A DNA stretch of 64,000 nucleotides from CAYJLW01 sp964370965 (lineage in GTDB: Bacteria; Actinomycetota; Acidimicrobiia; UBA2766): assembly GCA_964370965.1 (NCBI GenBank), contig CAYJLW010000003.1:67936-131935 (forward strand), given 5' to 3'. The position numbers were made by a program, and so were the translations under genes. Below are positions 33,952 to 43,340 of the stretch, in pieces; the first letter of the stretch is position 1; every line of letters begins with the position of its first letter. Below the pieces are notes generated by a model, which did no database searches, was not told the origin of the DNA, and worked only from the letters and a program-made list of their open reading frames with translations.

Positions 33952-36900
33952 TCACGGGCGGACGTCCACGCTGAAGAGGTACACGTCGACGCCCACGGGG
34001 GCGCCCTGGCGACCGTCGGAATCGATCTCGACGGCATGCACGAGGTAGCGCCCGGGGCGGTTGAAGACGTGGGTCACCGGTCTCGTGGAGGCGTTCTCCA
34101 CGACCGTTCCGTCGCCGAGGAACCACCGGCGCGTCACGCCCGGTTGGATCGGACAGGTCCGGACGTCGCCGTGCTCGTTGCAGAGATGGAACCTGGCCGC
34201 TTCACCGACCCGCACCTCGACACGGCGTTTCACGGGGACATGCTCGGACCCCAGCGGGCCCAGCATGTCCCGCACCAGGCCTTCTCCGCCGGCGTCGAAG
34301 ACCGCCTGTTGCACCCGGGGCTGGACGCAGCGACGCACGGATGTGCGGTTGACGTCGACGATGCGACCGCACGTCTCGTTGGGGAAGCCGCTGCGGCGCC
34401 CGGAGAGGCAGTCCCTTCGATTGCTGGCCGGCACCTCGCAGGTCACGACCTCGTAGATCAGGTGCACCGTCACGGACCCGTCGGCGTGGAGGCCGGGCGG
34501 ACAGGTGCCCGCGTCCGGGCAGTCCTCGTGCGGGACGATCGAGAGCTGCCAGGGCTCTCCGCCCGGCGCGATCGGGAGGGCAGCCCTCCGGGGACCGGTG
34601 TTGTCCAGGAGGTGCCGGCGCCAGCGCACCTGGCCCGCCGGGTGGCGGGCGGCGAGCACGGGTACGGCCTCGGGTCGGGATCCGTTGCACCTCTTCGTGA
34701 CCTCGAGGCGGAAGGCCGTGCCGTCGGAGCCGAGGGCGATCGGGGAGCCCGGGAGCCTCTGGTCGTCCTTCTCGAACCTGTCGGGAGCATCGAGCCGGCA
34801 GTAACCCCCGGCGTCCATGGGCAGGCCGGGCGTGTAGTCGAACGTCGTTCCGATCCGGGAGATCGCCGCCACGCTCACGGGACCGAACGTCAGCGGGGGG
34901 AACATCGTCTGGCGGATCGCCTTGTAGAAGTCGCGGCCTGGATGCTCGCCCGTCGGGTGGTCGATGTCCACGTCGGCCATTTCGCGGCGGTCGGCTTCGT
35001 CGAAGAGGACGTCGAGGAAGACGTCGGCGCTCTCGTACCCCGACGCGCGGGGGTCGATCCGGAACGTCTGGAACGAGAACGTGTCCATCGACGTGACGCA
35101 ATCGAGATACGGGTAGGGGCATGCGCCCCAGCCGCTGCCCTTCAGGATCCCGATCCGCTTCCAGGCCCTGTCGTAGTTGGCGCGGAACTCGCCGGGGCCC
35201 GTGGGGTCGAAGCGCACGCGGTGCCACCAGAATGGGGCGCCTCGCCGCGTCACGACAGCGGGTCTCCCCCCCGGGCACCTCACCTCGCAGGCGAAGGTCT
35301 CGCCCACGGTGCCGGTGACCTTGGCGCCGGCGGCCACGTCGGCGGTGGCGACGTCGAGGACGACACGGGCGCCGTCCTGGGCGACACGCGCGTCGCTCAC
35401 CCTGGTCATCGCCACCTCGAGGGGGAGGTCGAAGTCCAGGCAGGCGAAGACCTGATACCAGGTGTCGTCATCGGCGTACTCGGCGACGATGTTGTCGAAC
35501 CGGAGCCTCGTCGTCGCCCAGAGGCGGCGGTCGCTGCGCAGCACCAGGGTGCTCGGCCGGGCGGGTCCGAAGTAGCGCCCGGGGTCCTCGTCGGGCGCGG
35601 TGCGCGTGCTCAGGTCGATGTGGGAGGCACCCATCAGGTTCGCGTCCAGGTGCAGGTAGGCGAGGTGGGGCTCTTCCGGGCGGACCTCGACGCCGCGCAT
35701 GGTCCCGGTGTTGCGCCCGAAGATGCCCTCGGACCACACGTGGTTGCGGCGGCACTCCGCGCCCCTCGTGGCGGGCAGACCCGCAGCCCCCGGGGTCTCC
35801 GTAGAGAGGAGATCGCCCACGACGCGGAGCCGGGTGCCCAGGCCTCTGAGGGAGAGACGGTACTTGGGCACCGTGTTTGCCTCGATCGTCGAGCGGGATA
35901 CGCCCGCCCGGTTCCACGGGTCGCCCCTCAGGGCGGGCTGGGTGAGGTCGAACGCCTCCACGACGACGGACCCGGGGGCGTGTCGGGCATCGACGTCGAG
36001 GGTGGCGAAGGTGAGCGGCAGGCGGTTGTTGCGGCCGAGGGAAACGCGGGTTCGGAGCCGCCCGGGGACGTCCACGACGCCGGCGAGCACGCGCACGTCG
36101 TCGCGATCGTCGGGAGACCTCTCGTCGACGACGTGGGCGATCGCGTCGAGACGGCCGAGGTTGCGTGACGTCGACTGGTAGCGGACGTCGACGTCCCGGC
36201 GGGCGTCCGGCTCGTAGTGCAAGGAGCTGTCACAGGCCGGCGGAATCGTCGTCTCGGAGGCGGGCCCGCAGCGGGCGGTTGCCGGAGCCCAGAGCTGCAC
36301 GTGCCACGGGAGGTAGATGCGCGCCGTGGCGTTCACGCCCCAGTCGCCTCCGGCGGGTGTCGTCGTCCGGTCCACGTAGGCACCCAGGCGGGCCGGGTGC
36401 GAATGGAGGGCGTGGACACCAAGGATGTTGTCGCGGTCCAGCGCCACTGCCCTGAGGAGGGCTTCTGGCGACGTCCCGGCGCGCAGCGTGCCCTTCAGCT
36501 CTGGGCCCCCGGTGCGGCGGTGGGACTCGATGCGTCCGGCGGCGGGGTCGGCGGGGTCGTCCACGCTGCAGGACTCCGTGTTCACCCACAGCACGGGCGG
36601 CCCGTCAGGACCAGTGGCACCGGCCGCCGGGTCGGCGCGCACGGCCACGTTCTCCGGGAACGCCGTCAGGGACGTGTCCACGTGAACCGCGCCGAAGGCG
36701 GTCGTCTCGAAGACGCCGATGCCGAGGTCGTCGGGGGCGCCGTCGGTGGCGGGACGGTGGGAGAGGCAGGCGCGATGTGGGGCCCCTTGGTAGGTGAGGC
36801 GAGCGGTGTCGCGCAGGCGGGCGGTGATCGCCCAGCGGTCGGCCCCGCCGACGTAGTGAAGGAAGGAACGGGCGGCCTTGAACGCGTTGCCCACACCCTG

Positions 36901-39900
36901 GAGGGTGCGCCAGTTAACGGGTGCCGACGGGAGGGCCTCGCCCCGGAACTCCAAGAGGTCATCCGCGTTCGAGACCGGGCCCCGGGTGACCTGCATGTGC
37001 CAGTCGTTCGTACACGGAGTGGCGGCGGGGCAGAGACGGGCGTCGATCGCCCGGAGAGCCCCGGGACCGGAGGCGCCGACGTCTTCGACCCATTCCACCG
37101 TGGCAGCCGGGGAGGCTCCGCTCTGGCGGGGGTCGCTGCTCGGTCCGCCCGGCAGGGCGAAAGCGGCGCGCAAGTCGGTGGCGGTTCCCGCCAGCCTGTC
37201 GGCCTGGGTCTGCATGCGGGCGCCCACTTCCAGGCCGGATTCTTGGGATGCCCGGTACTCGATTCGGCGCACGCGGGCGGCGGCGACTTGCTCGAAGATC
37301 TGCAGGGACATCGCCTCGGGCACCATGGCGGTGATCAGGCCGAGGGGGGAACGGGTGTTCGTGAAGCGGGCGGTGACCGTGCGCTGGTCGAGACCCAGGT
37401 CGACCGCGGCGCGGCCGTCTTGGAGATGCACGGGTGTGTGGTCCCCGATCGTGTAGGCAGCTTCGAGGGTCTTGCCGGCCGACGGCCGTGTCTCGTAGGC
37501 GACGTGCAGCCGATGGGGCACGGGGGAGAGAAAGGCCCCCGCCCGGATGCGGGCGCCGCCCTTCGCTTCCCCGTCGCCCATGAGCTCGCGGGAGTCCACC
37601 CCGGCCACCACGGTGGCCGCGTGGAGCTCGTCGAGGGAGAGGTCCATCTCGACGCGGGCGTCGCCGGCTTCAGGTTCTCCGACGACCGGGCGCAGGAACG
37701 CTGCCCGGCGGGGGTGGACGAGGGACAAGCTTGCCCGGAACAGGTCGCGGGGGTCCGAGGACAAGGCCGAGCGCTCTGCGTAGCGGGCGTAGGGCCGCTC
37801 GGCGGCGGCCGCGGGCAGCTCTTCCATCTCGACGATGCGCCGTTCGTCGGGATCGCCGGCGACGAAGTTCGCCGCCTGCAACGTGACCTGCTCCGGCGAG
37901 GTCTCCTTCGAGCTGCACGGTTCCGGCGAAGCGAGGTCGGCCCATTCTGCGTCGGAGAGGTCCGGGCAGAACTCCACCACGACCCCCTGCACGGTCTGGT
38001 CGCCCGTGGGTCGGCTGGCTTCCGTGAGATCGAGCCGGCTGTGGCGGGGGAGTCCCCGCAGCGACCCGGTGACGTGGAGTTCCGTGGAGGGCGCCGTCCC
38101 GCCGGGGGGGACGAGGGTGTGGTCGAGGGATCTGAGGTCGAGGTCGACGTGTCCCGGTGTCGAGTTCAGGACGTCGTAGCGGGTTCTCGTGGCGCCGGGG
38201 GTGGCCTCGGTGCGCCGGGAGAGGGCGAGGGCGGCGGAGGCGGGTAGGACGGGGACGACACCGCTGAGGGACAGCCGCCGTTCGCCCTCCCCGCCGACCG
38301 TTCCCTGGCCGGTGGTGACGGCCAGGGGTCCGGGGGCATCTCGCTGGAGGGAGACGTCGACGCGGGAGAGCTCCGGTGCGGGTGTGCGGTCCTCGAAGGA
38401 CAGCGACCGCACACCGTCCATCTTCACCGCGAGCCGGTAGGCGTCCCGGCCGGGCTCCTGTATGCGTGCGAAGGAGGCGGCGTCCGTGGGCGCCTCCCAG
38501 GTCGTGAGCACCGACGGCACGAGGTTGTTCACGCGGTTCTCGGTCTCGGAGTCCTGGGGCAGGTAGTCCTGGGACACGAGGCGGAGTTGACCCACCCCCC
38601 GGTTGTCGCACCCCGGCCGTGGTGCCGGCCCGGCCGGAGGGGAGACGGCCGCCTCCTCGTGGCGGAACGCGAACCACTCGTCGCCGGCGAGGGAGGGGCA
38701 GGCGCGGGCGCGGACGGCGAAGTGGTGCTCGTCCCCGAGGACGGTGTCGAGGCGCAGGTGGGGAGGCAGGTCCGTCACTTCTCCGGCCAAGAAGAGGGGC
38801 GGTTCGGGTGTTCGCGGATCGGGCCCGACGGACGCGAGCTGGAGGCGGTCGAGGGTGAGCTTGCCCACGGCGACGCCCGGGCTCCCGTCGGTCTCCGTGG
38901 GCGGGTACAGGATGTCTGCGCGGTCGCGGCGGAGTGCCATGTCGAGACGTGTCGGCGTCCCCTCCACCCTGGCGTTGAAGATCATCTCGTCGGCTCCGGC
39001 GACGCCTCCGCCGGGACCGGAGAGAGCTGTCATCCGCAGCGTGGAGCCTGCGGCGGGTTGGCCCTTCACCTGCCAGCCGAGCTGCATCCGGCTGGGCTCC
39101 CCCCAACCGCAGCGCCGCTCCACGCCGAGGGCGAACGTCTCCGGGATCGGGCTCAGCCAGCCGAGCGACGCGGCGAACAACGTCCTGCCCGCCCGCGGGG
39201 CGTTTGTGTGGTCCAACTCGTGGAGGGCGACCCTGGACGTCACCTGTCCCCTCGCCTCTCCCGCCGGGTAGGTGGCGTGTTCGCCCACGACGAGGTGCTG
39301 CAGGTCCCGGTATCCGCTCCATAGGACGGCCACGGCGAAGCGCTCCGGCAGGGCGCCGCCGCCACCGAATCGGCGCTCTTCGACCGCGAGGGCGGTCTCG
39401 GCAGTCGCGCCCGTGGTGGAGCGGAAGAGGACGCCGACCTCGATCCGGAGCGAGGAGAGACGCGCCCGCACGTGCGGGGCCGGTCGGAAGACGACGTCGA
39501 GGCCGAGGCCGAAGTGGAAACCGAGGAGCTCCGGGGGTCGGCCGAAGTTCTCGGCCAGGACGTCGCCGATGCCCAGGTTCGCGGGGATGTCGTCGGGTCC
39601 CGCCTGCTGGGCCGTGAAGCGCGGCCCCACCGAGATGCCCACGTCGTTCACGCCGTCATGGTCGAAGTCCCACGAGAAGGTGTGGGCGACGAGCGGGAAG
39701 AGGACCGGTGGGGGCGGGAAGGTCGTGGCGACCTCCCCCAGGCCCTCGACCGTGGCGTGGCCCCGGGCGGCGAAGCCTTGGGGCATCCCGACCTCTCCGC
39801 CGTTCGCGGCCGCGGGGTCCGCCGGAGGGGGGGTTGCGGGGTCGTCGCAGAGGAAGGCGAGGCCGTCGGCGGCCCTGGCGGGTTGTGCGGCCCAGAGGCC

Positions 39901-39975
39901 GGCCGTCAGGGCCACCGACGCGACTGTGAGGAGCAGCGTGCGGAGGTGTGGAGCAGTTGGGCGTCGTTCCCGCAT
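33952..39975 (-). CDS. Giant exported beta-rich protein with C-terminal PKD domain
   Basis: A 2007-residue secreted protein of unknown function. The N-terminus is a signal peptide (basic MRERR, core LLLTVASVALTAGLWAA, cleavage near ARAADG). The body is dominated by alternating beta-strand patterns. A recurrent motif of the form LPxHxRLD can be seen (DLPPHLRLDT, GLPRHSRLDL, and weaker VPHRLHVAY and DVPGRLRTRV), each following a strand such as LTLDRLQLAS or LDLRSLDHTL. The last 85 residues look like a PKD domain (RRWFLGDGTVVENAS, THVFNRPGRYLVHAV). There is no sortase motif or C-terminal anchor. ATG 39975 has AAGGGGGA 5 bp upstream. The gene is divergent from rpsL and is followed by the BTAD regulator. 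An open hydrophobic groove for lipid or glycan binding is possible but only a guess. Confidence 0.88.
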   Translation of the reverse strand: MRERRPTAPHLRTLLLTVASVALTAGLWAAQPARAADGLAFLCDDPATPPPADPAAANGGEVGMPQGFAARGHATVEGLGEVATTFPPPPVLFPLVAHTFSWDFDHDGVNDVGISVGPRFTAQQAGPDDIPANLGIGDVLAENFGRPPELLGFHFGLGLDVVFRPAPHVRARLSSLRIEVGVLFRSTTGATAETALAVEERRFGGGGALPERFAVAVLWSGYRDLQHLVVGEHATYPAGEARGQVTSRVALHELDHTNAPRAGRTLFAASLGWLSPIPETFALGVERRCGWGEPSRMQLGWQVKGQPAAGSTLRMTALSGPGGGVAGADEMIFNARVEGTPTRLDMALRRDRADILYPPTETDGSPGVAVGKLTLDRLQLASVGPDPRTPEPPLFLAGEVTDLPPHLRLDTVLGDEHHFAVRARACPSLAGDEWFAFRHEEAAVSPPAGPAPRPGCDNRGVGQLRLVSQDYLPQDSETENRVNNLVPSVLTTWEAPTDAASFARIQEPGRDAYRLAVKMDGVRSLSFEDRTPAPELSRVDVSLQRDAPGPLAVTTGQGTVGGEGERRLSLSGVVPVLPASAALALSRRTEATPGATRTRYDVLNSTPGHVDLDLRSLDHTLVPPGGTAPSTELHVTGSLRGLPRHSRLDLTEASRPTGDQTVQGVVVEFCPDLSDAEWADLASPEPCSSKETSPEQVTLQAANFVAGDPDERRIVEMEELPAAAAERPYARYAERSALSSDPRDLFRASLSLVHPRRAAFLRPVVGEPEAGDARVEMDLSLDELHAATVVAGVDSRELMGDGEAKGGARIRAGAFLSPVPHRLHVAYETRPSAGKTLEAAYTIGDHTPVHLQDGRAAVDLGLDQRTVTARFTNTRSPLGLITAMVPEAMSLQIFEQVAAARVRRIEYRASQESGLEVGARMQTQADRLAGTATDLRAAFALPGGPSSDPRQSGASPAATVEWVEDVGASGPGALRAIDARLCPAATPCTNDWHMQVTRGPVSNADDLLEFRGEALPSAPVNWRTLQGVGNAFKAARSFLHYVGGADRWAITARLRDTARLTYQGAPHRACLSHRPATDGAPDDLGIGVFETTAFGAVHVDTSLTAFPENVAVRADPAAGATGPDGPPVLWVNTESCSVDDPADPAAGRIESHRRTGGPELKGTLRAGTSPEALLRAVALDRDNILGVHALHSHPARLGAYVDRTTTPAGGDWGVNATARIYLPWHVQLWAPATARCGPASETTIPPACDSSLHYEPDARRDVDVRYQSTSRNLGRLDAIAHVVDERSPDDRDDVRVLAGVVDVPGRLRTRVSLGRNNRLPLTFATLDVDARHAPGSVVVEAFDLTQPALRGDPWNRAGVSRSTIEANTVPKYRLSLRGLGTRLRVVGDLLSTETPGAAGLPATRGAECRRNHVWSEGIFGRNTGTMRGVEVRPEEPHLAYLHLDANLMGASHIDLSTRTAPDEDPGRYFGPARPSTLVLRSDRRLWATTRLRFDNIVAEYADDDTWYQVFACLDFDLPLEVAMTRVSDARVAQDGARVVLDVATADVAAGAKVTGTVGETFACEVRCPGGRPAVVTRRGAPFWWHRVRFDPTGPGEFRANYDRAWKRIGILKGSGWGACPYPYLDCVTSMDTFSFQTFRIDPRASGYESADVFLDVLFDEADRREMADVDIDHPTGEHPGRDFYKAIRQTMFPPLTFGPVSVAAISRIGTTFDYTPGLPMDAGGYCRLDAPDRFEKDDQRLPGSPIALGSDGTAFRLEVTKRCNGSRPEAVPVLAARHPAGQVRWRRHLLDNTGPRRAALPIAPGGEPWQLSIVPHEDCPDAGTCPPGLHADGSVTVHLIYEVVTCEVPASNRRDCLSGRRSGFPNETCGRIVDVNRTSVRRCVQPRVQQAVFDAGGEGLVRDMLGPLGSEHVPVKRRVEVRVGEAARFHLCNEHGDVRTCPIQPGVTRRWFLGDGTVVENASTRPVTHVFNRPGRYLVHAVEIDSDGRQGAPVGVDVYLFSVDVRP

Positions 39976-40127
39976 CGTTCCCCCTTGTCTGGCCTTGTGG
40001 AGCGGGCCCCGCCGACGTTAGGGATGCCCACTGAATTCCCACTGACGCGCGGTCGCTCCAGGCAGCGACGCCGAGGGGGCGCCACCACCTGAGCGCATCG
40101 CGTGCGGACACGCGCGACGGCGGGCGA

Positions 40128-40155
40128 TTGCGGCCTCTGGCTGTGGTGCTACACT
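40128..40155 (+). promoter_or_regulatory. str operon promoter
   Basis: TTGCGG (40128-40133), 16-bp spacer, TACACT (40150-40155), about 85 bp before the rpsL start. Its -10 is identical to those before rplJ and rpsJ. Confidence 0.65.
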
Positions 40156-40239
40156 CCCTGGGTTCCCCACGCCGGGCGGCACCGATGACGCGCGTCGCCG
40201 CCGGGTGCCCCAAGAGCACAGCAGAGAGAGCAGAGGCCC

Positions 40240-40611
40240 GTGCCCACGATCCAGCAGCTGGTCCGCAAGGGCCGCAAGACGCCGAAGACGAAGACCCCCA
40301 CGCCGGCCTTGGCGGGGTCTCCGCAGCGGCGCGGCGTGTGCACGCAGGTGAAGACGACCACACCGAAGAAGCCGAACTCGGCGCTGCGCAAGATCGCCCG
40401 TGTCCGCCTCACGACCGGCACGGAAGTCACCGCGTACATCCCGGGTGAGGGCCACAACCTCCAGGAGCACTCGATCGTCCTCGTCCGTGGGGGCCGGGTG
40501 AAGGACCTCCCCGGCGTGCGTTACAAGATCATCCGCGCCGCCCTCGACACCGCCGGCGTGTCAGGCAGGCGCCGCGGCCGCTCCAAGTACGGCGCGAAGA
40601 GGGAGGCCTGA
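40240..40611 (+). CDS. rpsL: 30S ribosomal protein S12
   Basis: S12 sits at the decoding centre and controls accuracy. The 123-residue product is canonical: PTIQQLVRKGRK at the N-terminus, CTQVKTTTPKKPNSALRK (about 33-50) and GGRVKDLPGVRY (about 83-94). The lysines whose change gives streptomycin resistance are in the normal, sensitive form, and the Asp that is methylthiolated in many bacteria is present. GTG 40240 is the start. It leads the str operon, with rpsG only 4 bp downstream. Confidence 0.97.
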   Translation: MPTIQQLVRKGRKTPKTKTPTPALAGSPQRRGVCTQVKTTTPKKPNSALRKIARVRLTTGTEVTAYIPGEGHNLQEHSIVLVRGGRVKDLPGVRYKIIRAALDTAGVSGRRRGRSKYGAKREA

Positions 40612-40615
40612 TCCC

Positions 40616-41086
40616 ATGCCCCGCAAGGGCCCCGCGCCCCGCCGCGAACTCCTCCCCGATCCGATCTACCGCTCCGTCCTCGTCACGCAGATGGTGAACA
40701 AGGTGCTGCTGCGCGGCAAGCGCACGGTGTCCGAGCAGATCGTCTACGAAGCACTCGACCTCTGCCGGAACCGTACGGACCAAGACCCTGTCCAGGTCCT
40801 CAAGAAGGCCGTCGACAACGCCCGGCCCCACCTCGAGGTGCGCAGCCGCCGTGTCGGCGGCGCCACGTACCAGGTGCCCGTCGAGGTCCGCCCGCGCCGG
40901 GGAACCACTCTCGCGGTGCGCTGGCTGGTCGGGTACTCGCGCCAGCGGCGCGAGCGCACGATGGCCGAGCGCCTCGCCGGCGAGCTGCTCGATGCCGCCA
41001 ACGGTGTGGGAGCCGCGGTGAAGAAGCGCGAGGACACCCACAAGATGGCCGAGGCCAACAAGGCCTTCGCTCACTACCGCTGGTAG
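40616..41086 (+). CDS. rpsG: 30S ribosomal protein S7
   Basis: S7 nucleates assembly of the 30S head and contacts E-site tRNA and mRNA. The protein has 156 residues, the standard length. It shows MPRKGPAPRRELLPDPIY, the helix VTQMVNKVLLRGKRTVSEQI and the beta-hairpin region VGGATYQVPVEVRPRRGTTL (about 82-101). The C-terminal HKMAEANKAFAHYRW is typical. It is second in the str operon, 4 bp after rpsL and 73 bp before fusA. Confidence 0.97.
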   Translation: MPRKGPAPRRELLPDPIYRSVLVTQMVNKVLLRGKRTVSEQIVYEALDLCRNRTDQDPVQVLKKAVDNARPHLEVRSRRVGGATYQVPVEVRPRRGTTLAVRWLVGYSRQRRERTMAERLAGELLDAANGVGAAVKKREDTHKMAEANKAFAHYRW

Positions 41087-41159
41087 ACCCCCGCCCCCGG
41101 CGGGCCGAACCTCCTATTGGCGCGGACCCGACCGCGCAAACCGACGAGCAGGAAAGACA

Positions 41160-43313
41160 ATGGCTGAGGCGGCCACGAAGCAGGAAGCGAAGCGAACCCA
41201 GTTGAAGGCCGTGAAGGGTGGCAAGGCGCTGCCCATCCGGGAGTTCCCCATCGCGCGCACGCGCAACATCGGGATCATGGCCCACATCGACGCCGGAAAG
41301 ACGACCACGACCGAGCGCATCCTGTACTACACGGGCAAGACCTACAAGATGGGCGAGGTCCACGAGGGCGGCGCCGTCATGGACTGGATGGTCCAGGAAC
41401 AGGAACGCGGCATCACCATCACTTCTGCCGCCACCACGTCGAAGTGGAAGGACCACTGGATCAACATCATCGACACGCCCGGTCACGTCGACTTCACCGT
41501 GGAGGTGGAGCGCTCCCTGCGCGTGCTCGACGGTGCCGTCGCCGTCTTCGACGCCGTCGCCGGCGTCGAGCCCCAGACCGAGACCGTCTGGCGCCAGGCG
41601 AACCGCTACGGCGTCCCCCGGATCTGCTTCGTGAACAAGATGGACCGCGTGGGCGCCGACTTCGAGGCCGCCGTCGGGATGATCCGCGACCGCCTCGACG
41701 CCACCGCCGCGGTCGCACAGCTCCCCTGGGGCGCCGAGGACACGTTCTGCGGTGTCATCGACCTCGTCGAGATGAAGGGCCTCCGCTGGGCCGAGGGCAT
41801 GGGGGAGACCTGGGAGACCGTCGACGTCCCCGAGGATCTCCGCGACAGCGCCGAGGCCGCCCGCCACGACCTCATCGAGCTCTGCGCCGACCACGACGAC
41901 GAGGTGCTCGAGCTCTTCCTTCACGACGACCCCGTCGACGCCCGCAAGCTCCGCCGGGCGTTGCGCAAGGCGACGCTGGACTCCTCGGTGACCCCTGTGC
42001 TCTGTGGCACGGCGTTCCGCAACAAGGGCGTGCAGCCCCTGCTCGACGCCATCGTGCATTACCTCCCCAGCCCGCTGGACATCCCTCCCGTCGAGGGTGT
42101 GAATCCCAAGCGGCCCGAGCGTCTGGTCCGCGAACCAGACGACAAGGCGCCCTTTTGCGCCATCGCCTTCAAGATCATGACCGACCCCTACGTGGGCAAG
42201 CTCACCTACTTCCGCGTGTATTCGGGCACGCTGGAGAAGGGCGGCCAGATCATGAACGCCACGAAGGACCGCAAGGAGCGCATCGGGCGCATCCTGCAGA
42301 TGCACGCAAACCACCGTGAGGACAAGGACGCCGTCTTCACGGGCGACATCGTGGCCGCGGTCGGCCTCAAGAACACGTCCACGGGCGACACGCTCTGCGA
42401 CCCCGCCCACCCCGTCCTGCTGGAGCAGATGGAGTTCCCGGCGCCGGTGATCAAGGTGGCGATCGAACCCAAGACGAAGGCCGACCAGGACAAGCTGGGC
42501 AAGGCCCTCACCGCCCTCGCCGAAGAGGACCCCACGTTCGTGGTCTCCACCGAGGAGGACACCGGCCAGACCACCATCGCCGGCATGGGCGAGCTCCACC
42601 TCGAGGTCCTCGTCGACCGCATGATGCGGGAGTTCTCCGTCGACGCCCACGTGGGCAAGCCGCAGGTCGCGTACCGCGAGACGATCCGCAAGGCCGTCAA
42701 GGGCGTCGACCTCACGTTCAAGCGCCAGACCGGCGGCCGCGGCCAGTACGCCCGCGTCACGATCGACGTCGAGCCCACCGGCCCCCAGGGCGGCTACGAG
42801 TTCATCGACAAGATCAAGGGCGGGTCGATCCCGTCGGAGTACATCCCCGCCGTCGACGAGGGCATCCAGGAGTCCATGGAGTCCGGGATCGTCGCCGGGT
42901 ACCCGATGGTCGACCTCCGTATCGTCCTCAGCGACGGGAACTACCACGACGTCGACTCCTCGGAGATGGCCTTCAAGATCTGCGGGTCCATGGCGTTCAA
43001 GGACGCTGCGCGCAAGGCGAGCCCCGCCCTCCTCGAGCCCATCATGGCTGTCGAGGTGATCACGCCGGAGGACTACATGGGCGACGTCATCGGCGACCTC
43101 TCGGGCCGCCGGGGACGCATCGAGGGGATGGAGGCACGTGGCAACAGCCAGGTCGTGAGATCCGAGGTCCCCCTCGCCGAGATGTTTGGGTATGCTACCG
43201 ACCTTCGGTCGCGCACCCAGGGCCGGGCCACGTACACGATGCAATTCCACTCGTATCGCGAGGTCCCGGAGTCCATCGCGGCAGAGATCGTGGCGCGGGT
43301 GCGCGGCGAGTAG
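41160..43313 (+). CDS. fusA: Elongation factor G
   Basis: EF-G is the GTPase that drives translocation and ribosome recycling. The 717-residue product has G motifs AHIDAGKTTTTERIL (P-loop, about 41-55), RGITITSAATT (switch II side), DTPGHVDFT and NKMDRVGADF, then domains II-V. Domain IV carries RQTGGRGQYARV. A 24-residue basic N-terminal extension precedes the first strand (ARTRNIGIMAHIDAG); the family norm is about 5-10 residues there. ATG 41160 follows the purine-rich AGGAAAG at a normal distance. tuf follows after 27 bp. Confidence 0.97.
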   Translation: MAEAATKQEAKRTQLKAVKGGKALPIREFPIARTRNIGIMAHIDAGKTTTTERILYYTGKTYKMGEVHEGGAVMDWMVQEQERGITITSAATTSKWKDHWINIIDTPGHVDFTVEVERSLRVLDGAVAVFDAVAGVEPQTETVWRQANRYGVPRICFVNKMDRVGADFEAAVGMIRDRLDATAAVAQLPWGAEDTFCGVIDLVEMKGLRWAEGMGETWETVDVPEDLRDSAEAARHDLIELCADHDDEVLELFLHDDPVDARKLRRALRKATLDSSVTPVLCGTAFRNKGVQPLLDAIVHYLPSPLDIPPVEGVNPKRPERLVREPDDKAPFCAIAFKIMTDPYVGKLTYFRVYSGTLEKGGQIMNATKDRKERIGRILQMHANHREDKDAVFTGDIVAAVGLKNTSTGDTLCDPAHPVLLEQMEFPAPVIKVAIEPKTKADQDKLGKALTALAEEDPTFVVSTEEDTGQTTIAGMGELHLEVLVDRMMREFSVDAHVGKPQVAYRETIRKAVKGVDLTFKRQTGGRGQYARVTIDVEPTGPQGGYEFIDKIKGGSIPSEYIPAVDEGIQESMESGIVAGYPMVDLRIVLSDGNYHDVDSSEMAFKICGSMAFKDAARKASPALLEPIMAVEVITPEDYMGDVIGDLSGRRGRIEGMEARGNSQVVRSEVPLAEMFGYATDLRSRTQGRATYTMQFHSYREVPESIAAEIVARVRGE

Positions 43314-43340
43314 ACCAGTACATCCGGAGGAGCCAGCACG

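Noticed and set aside
36217..38247. 676-codon plus-strand open frame inside the 2007-residue gene
   Set aside because: Opposite strand has a signal peptide, ribosome site and PKD domain; this frame has Gly/Arg/Val low complexity only.
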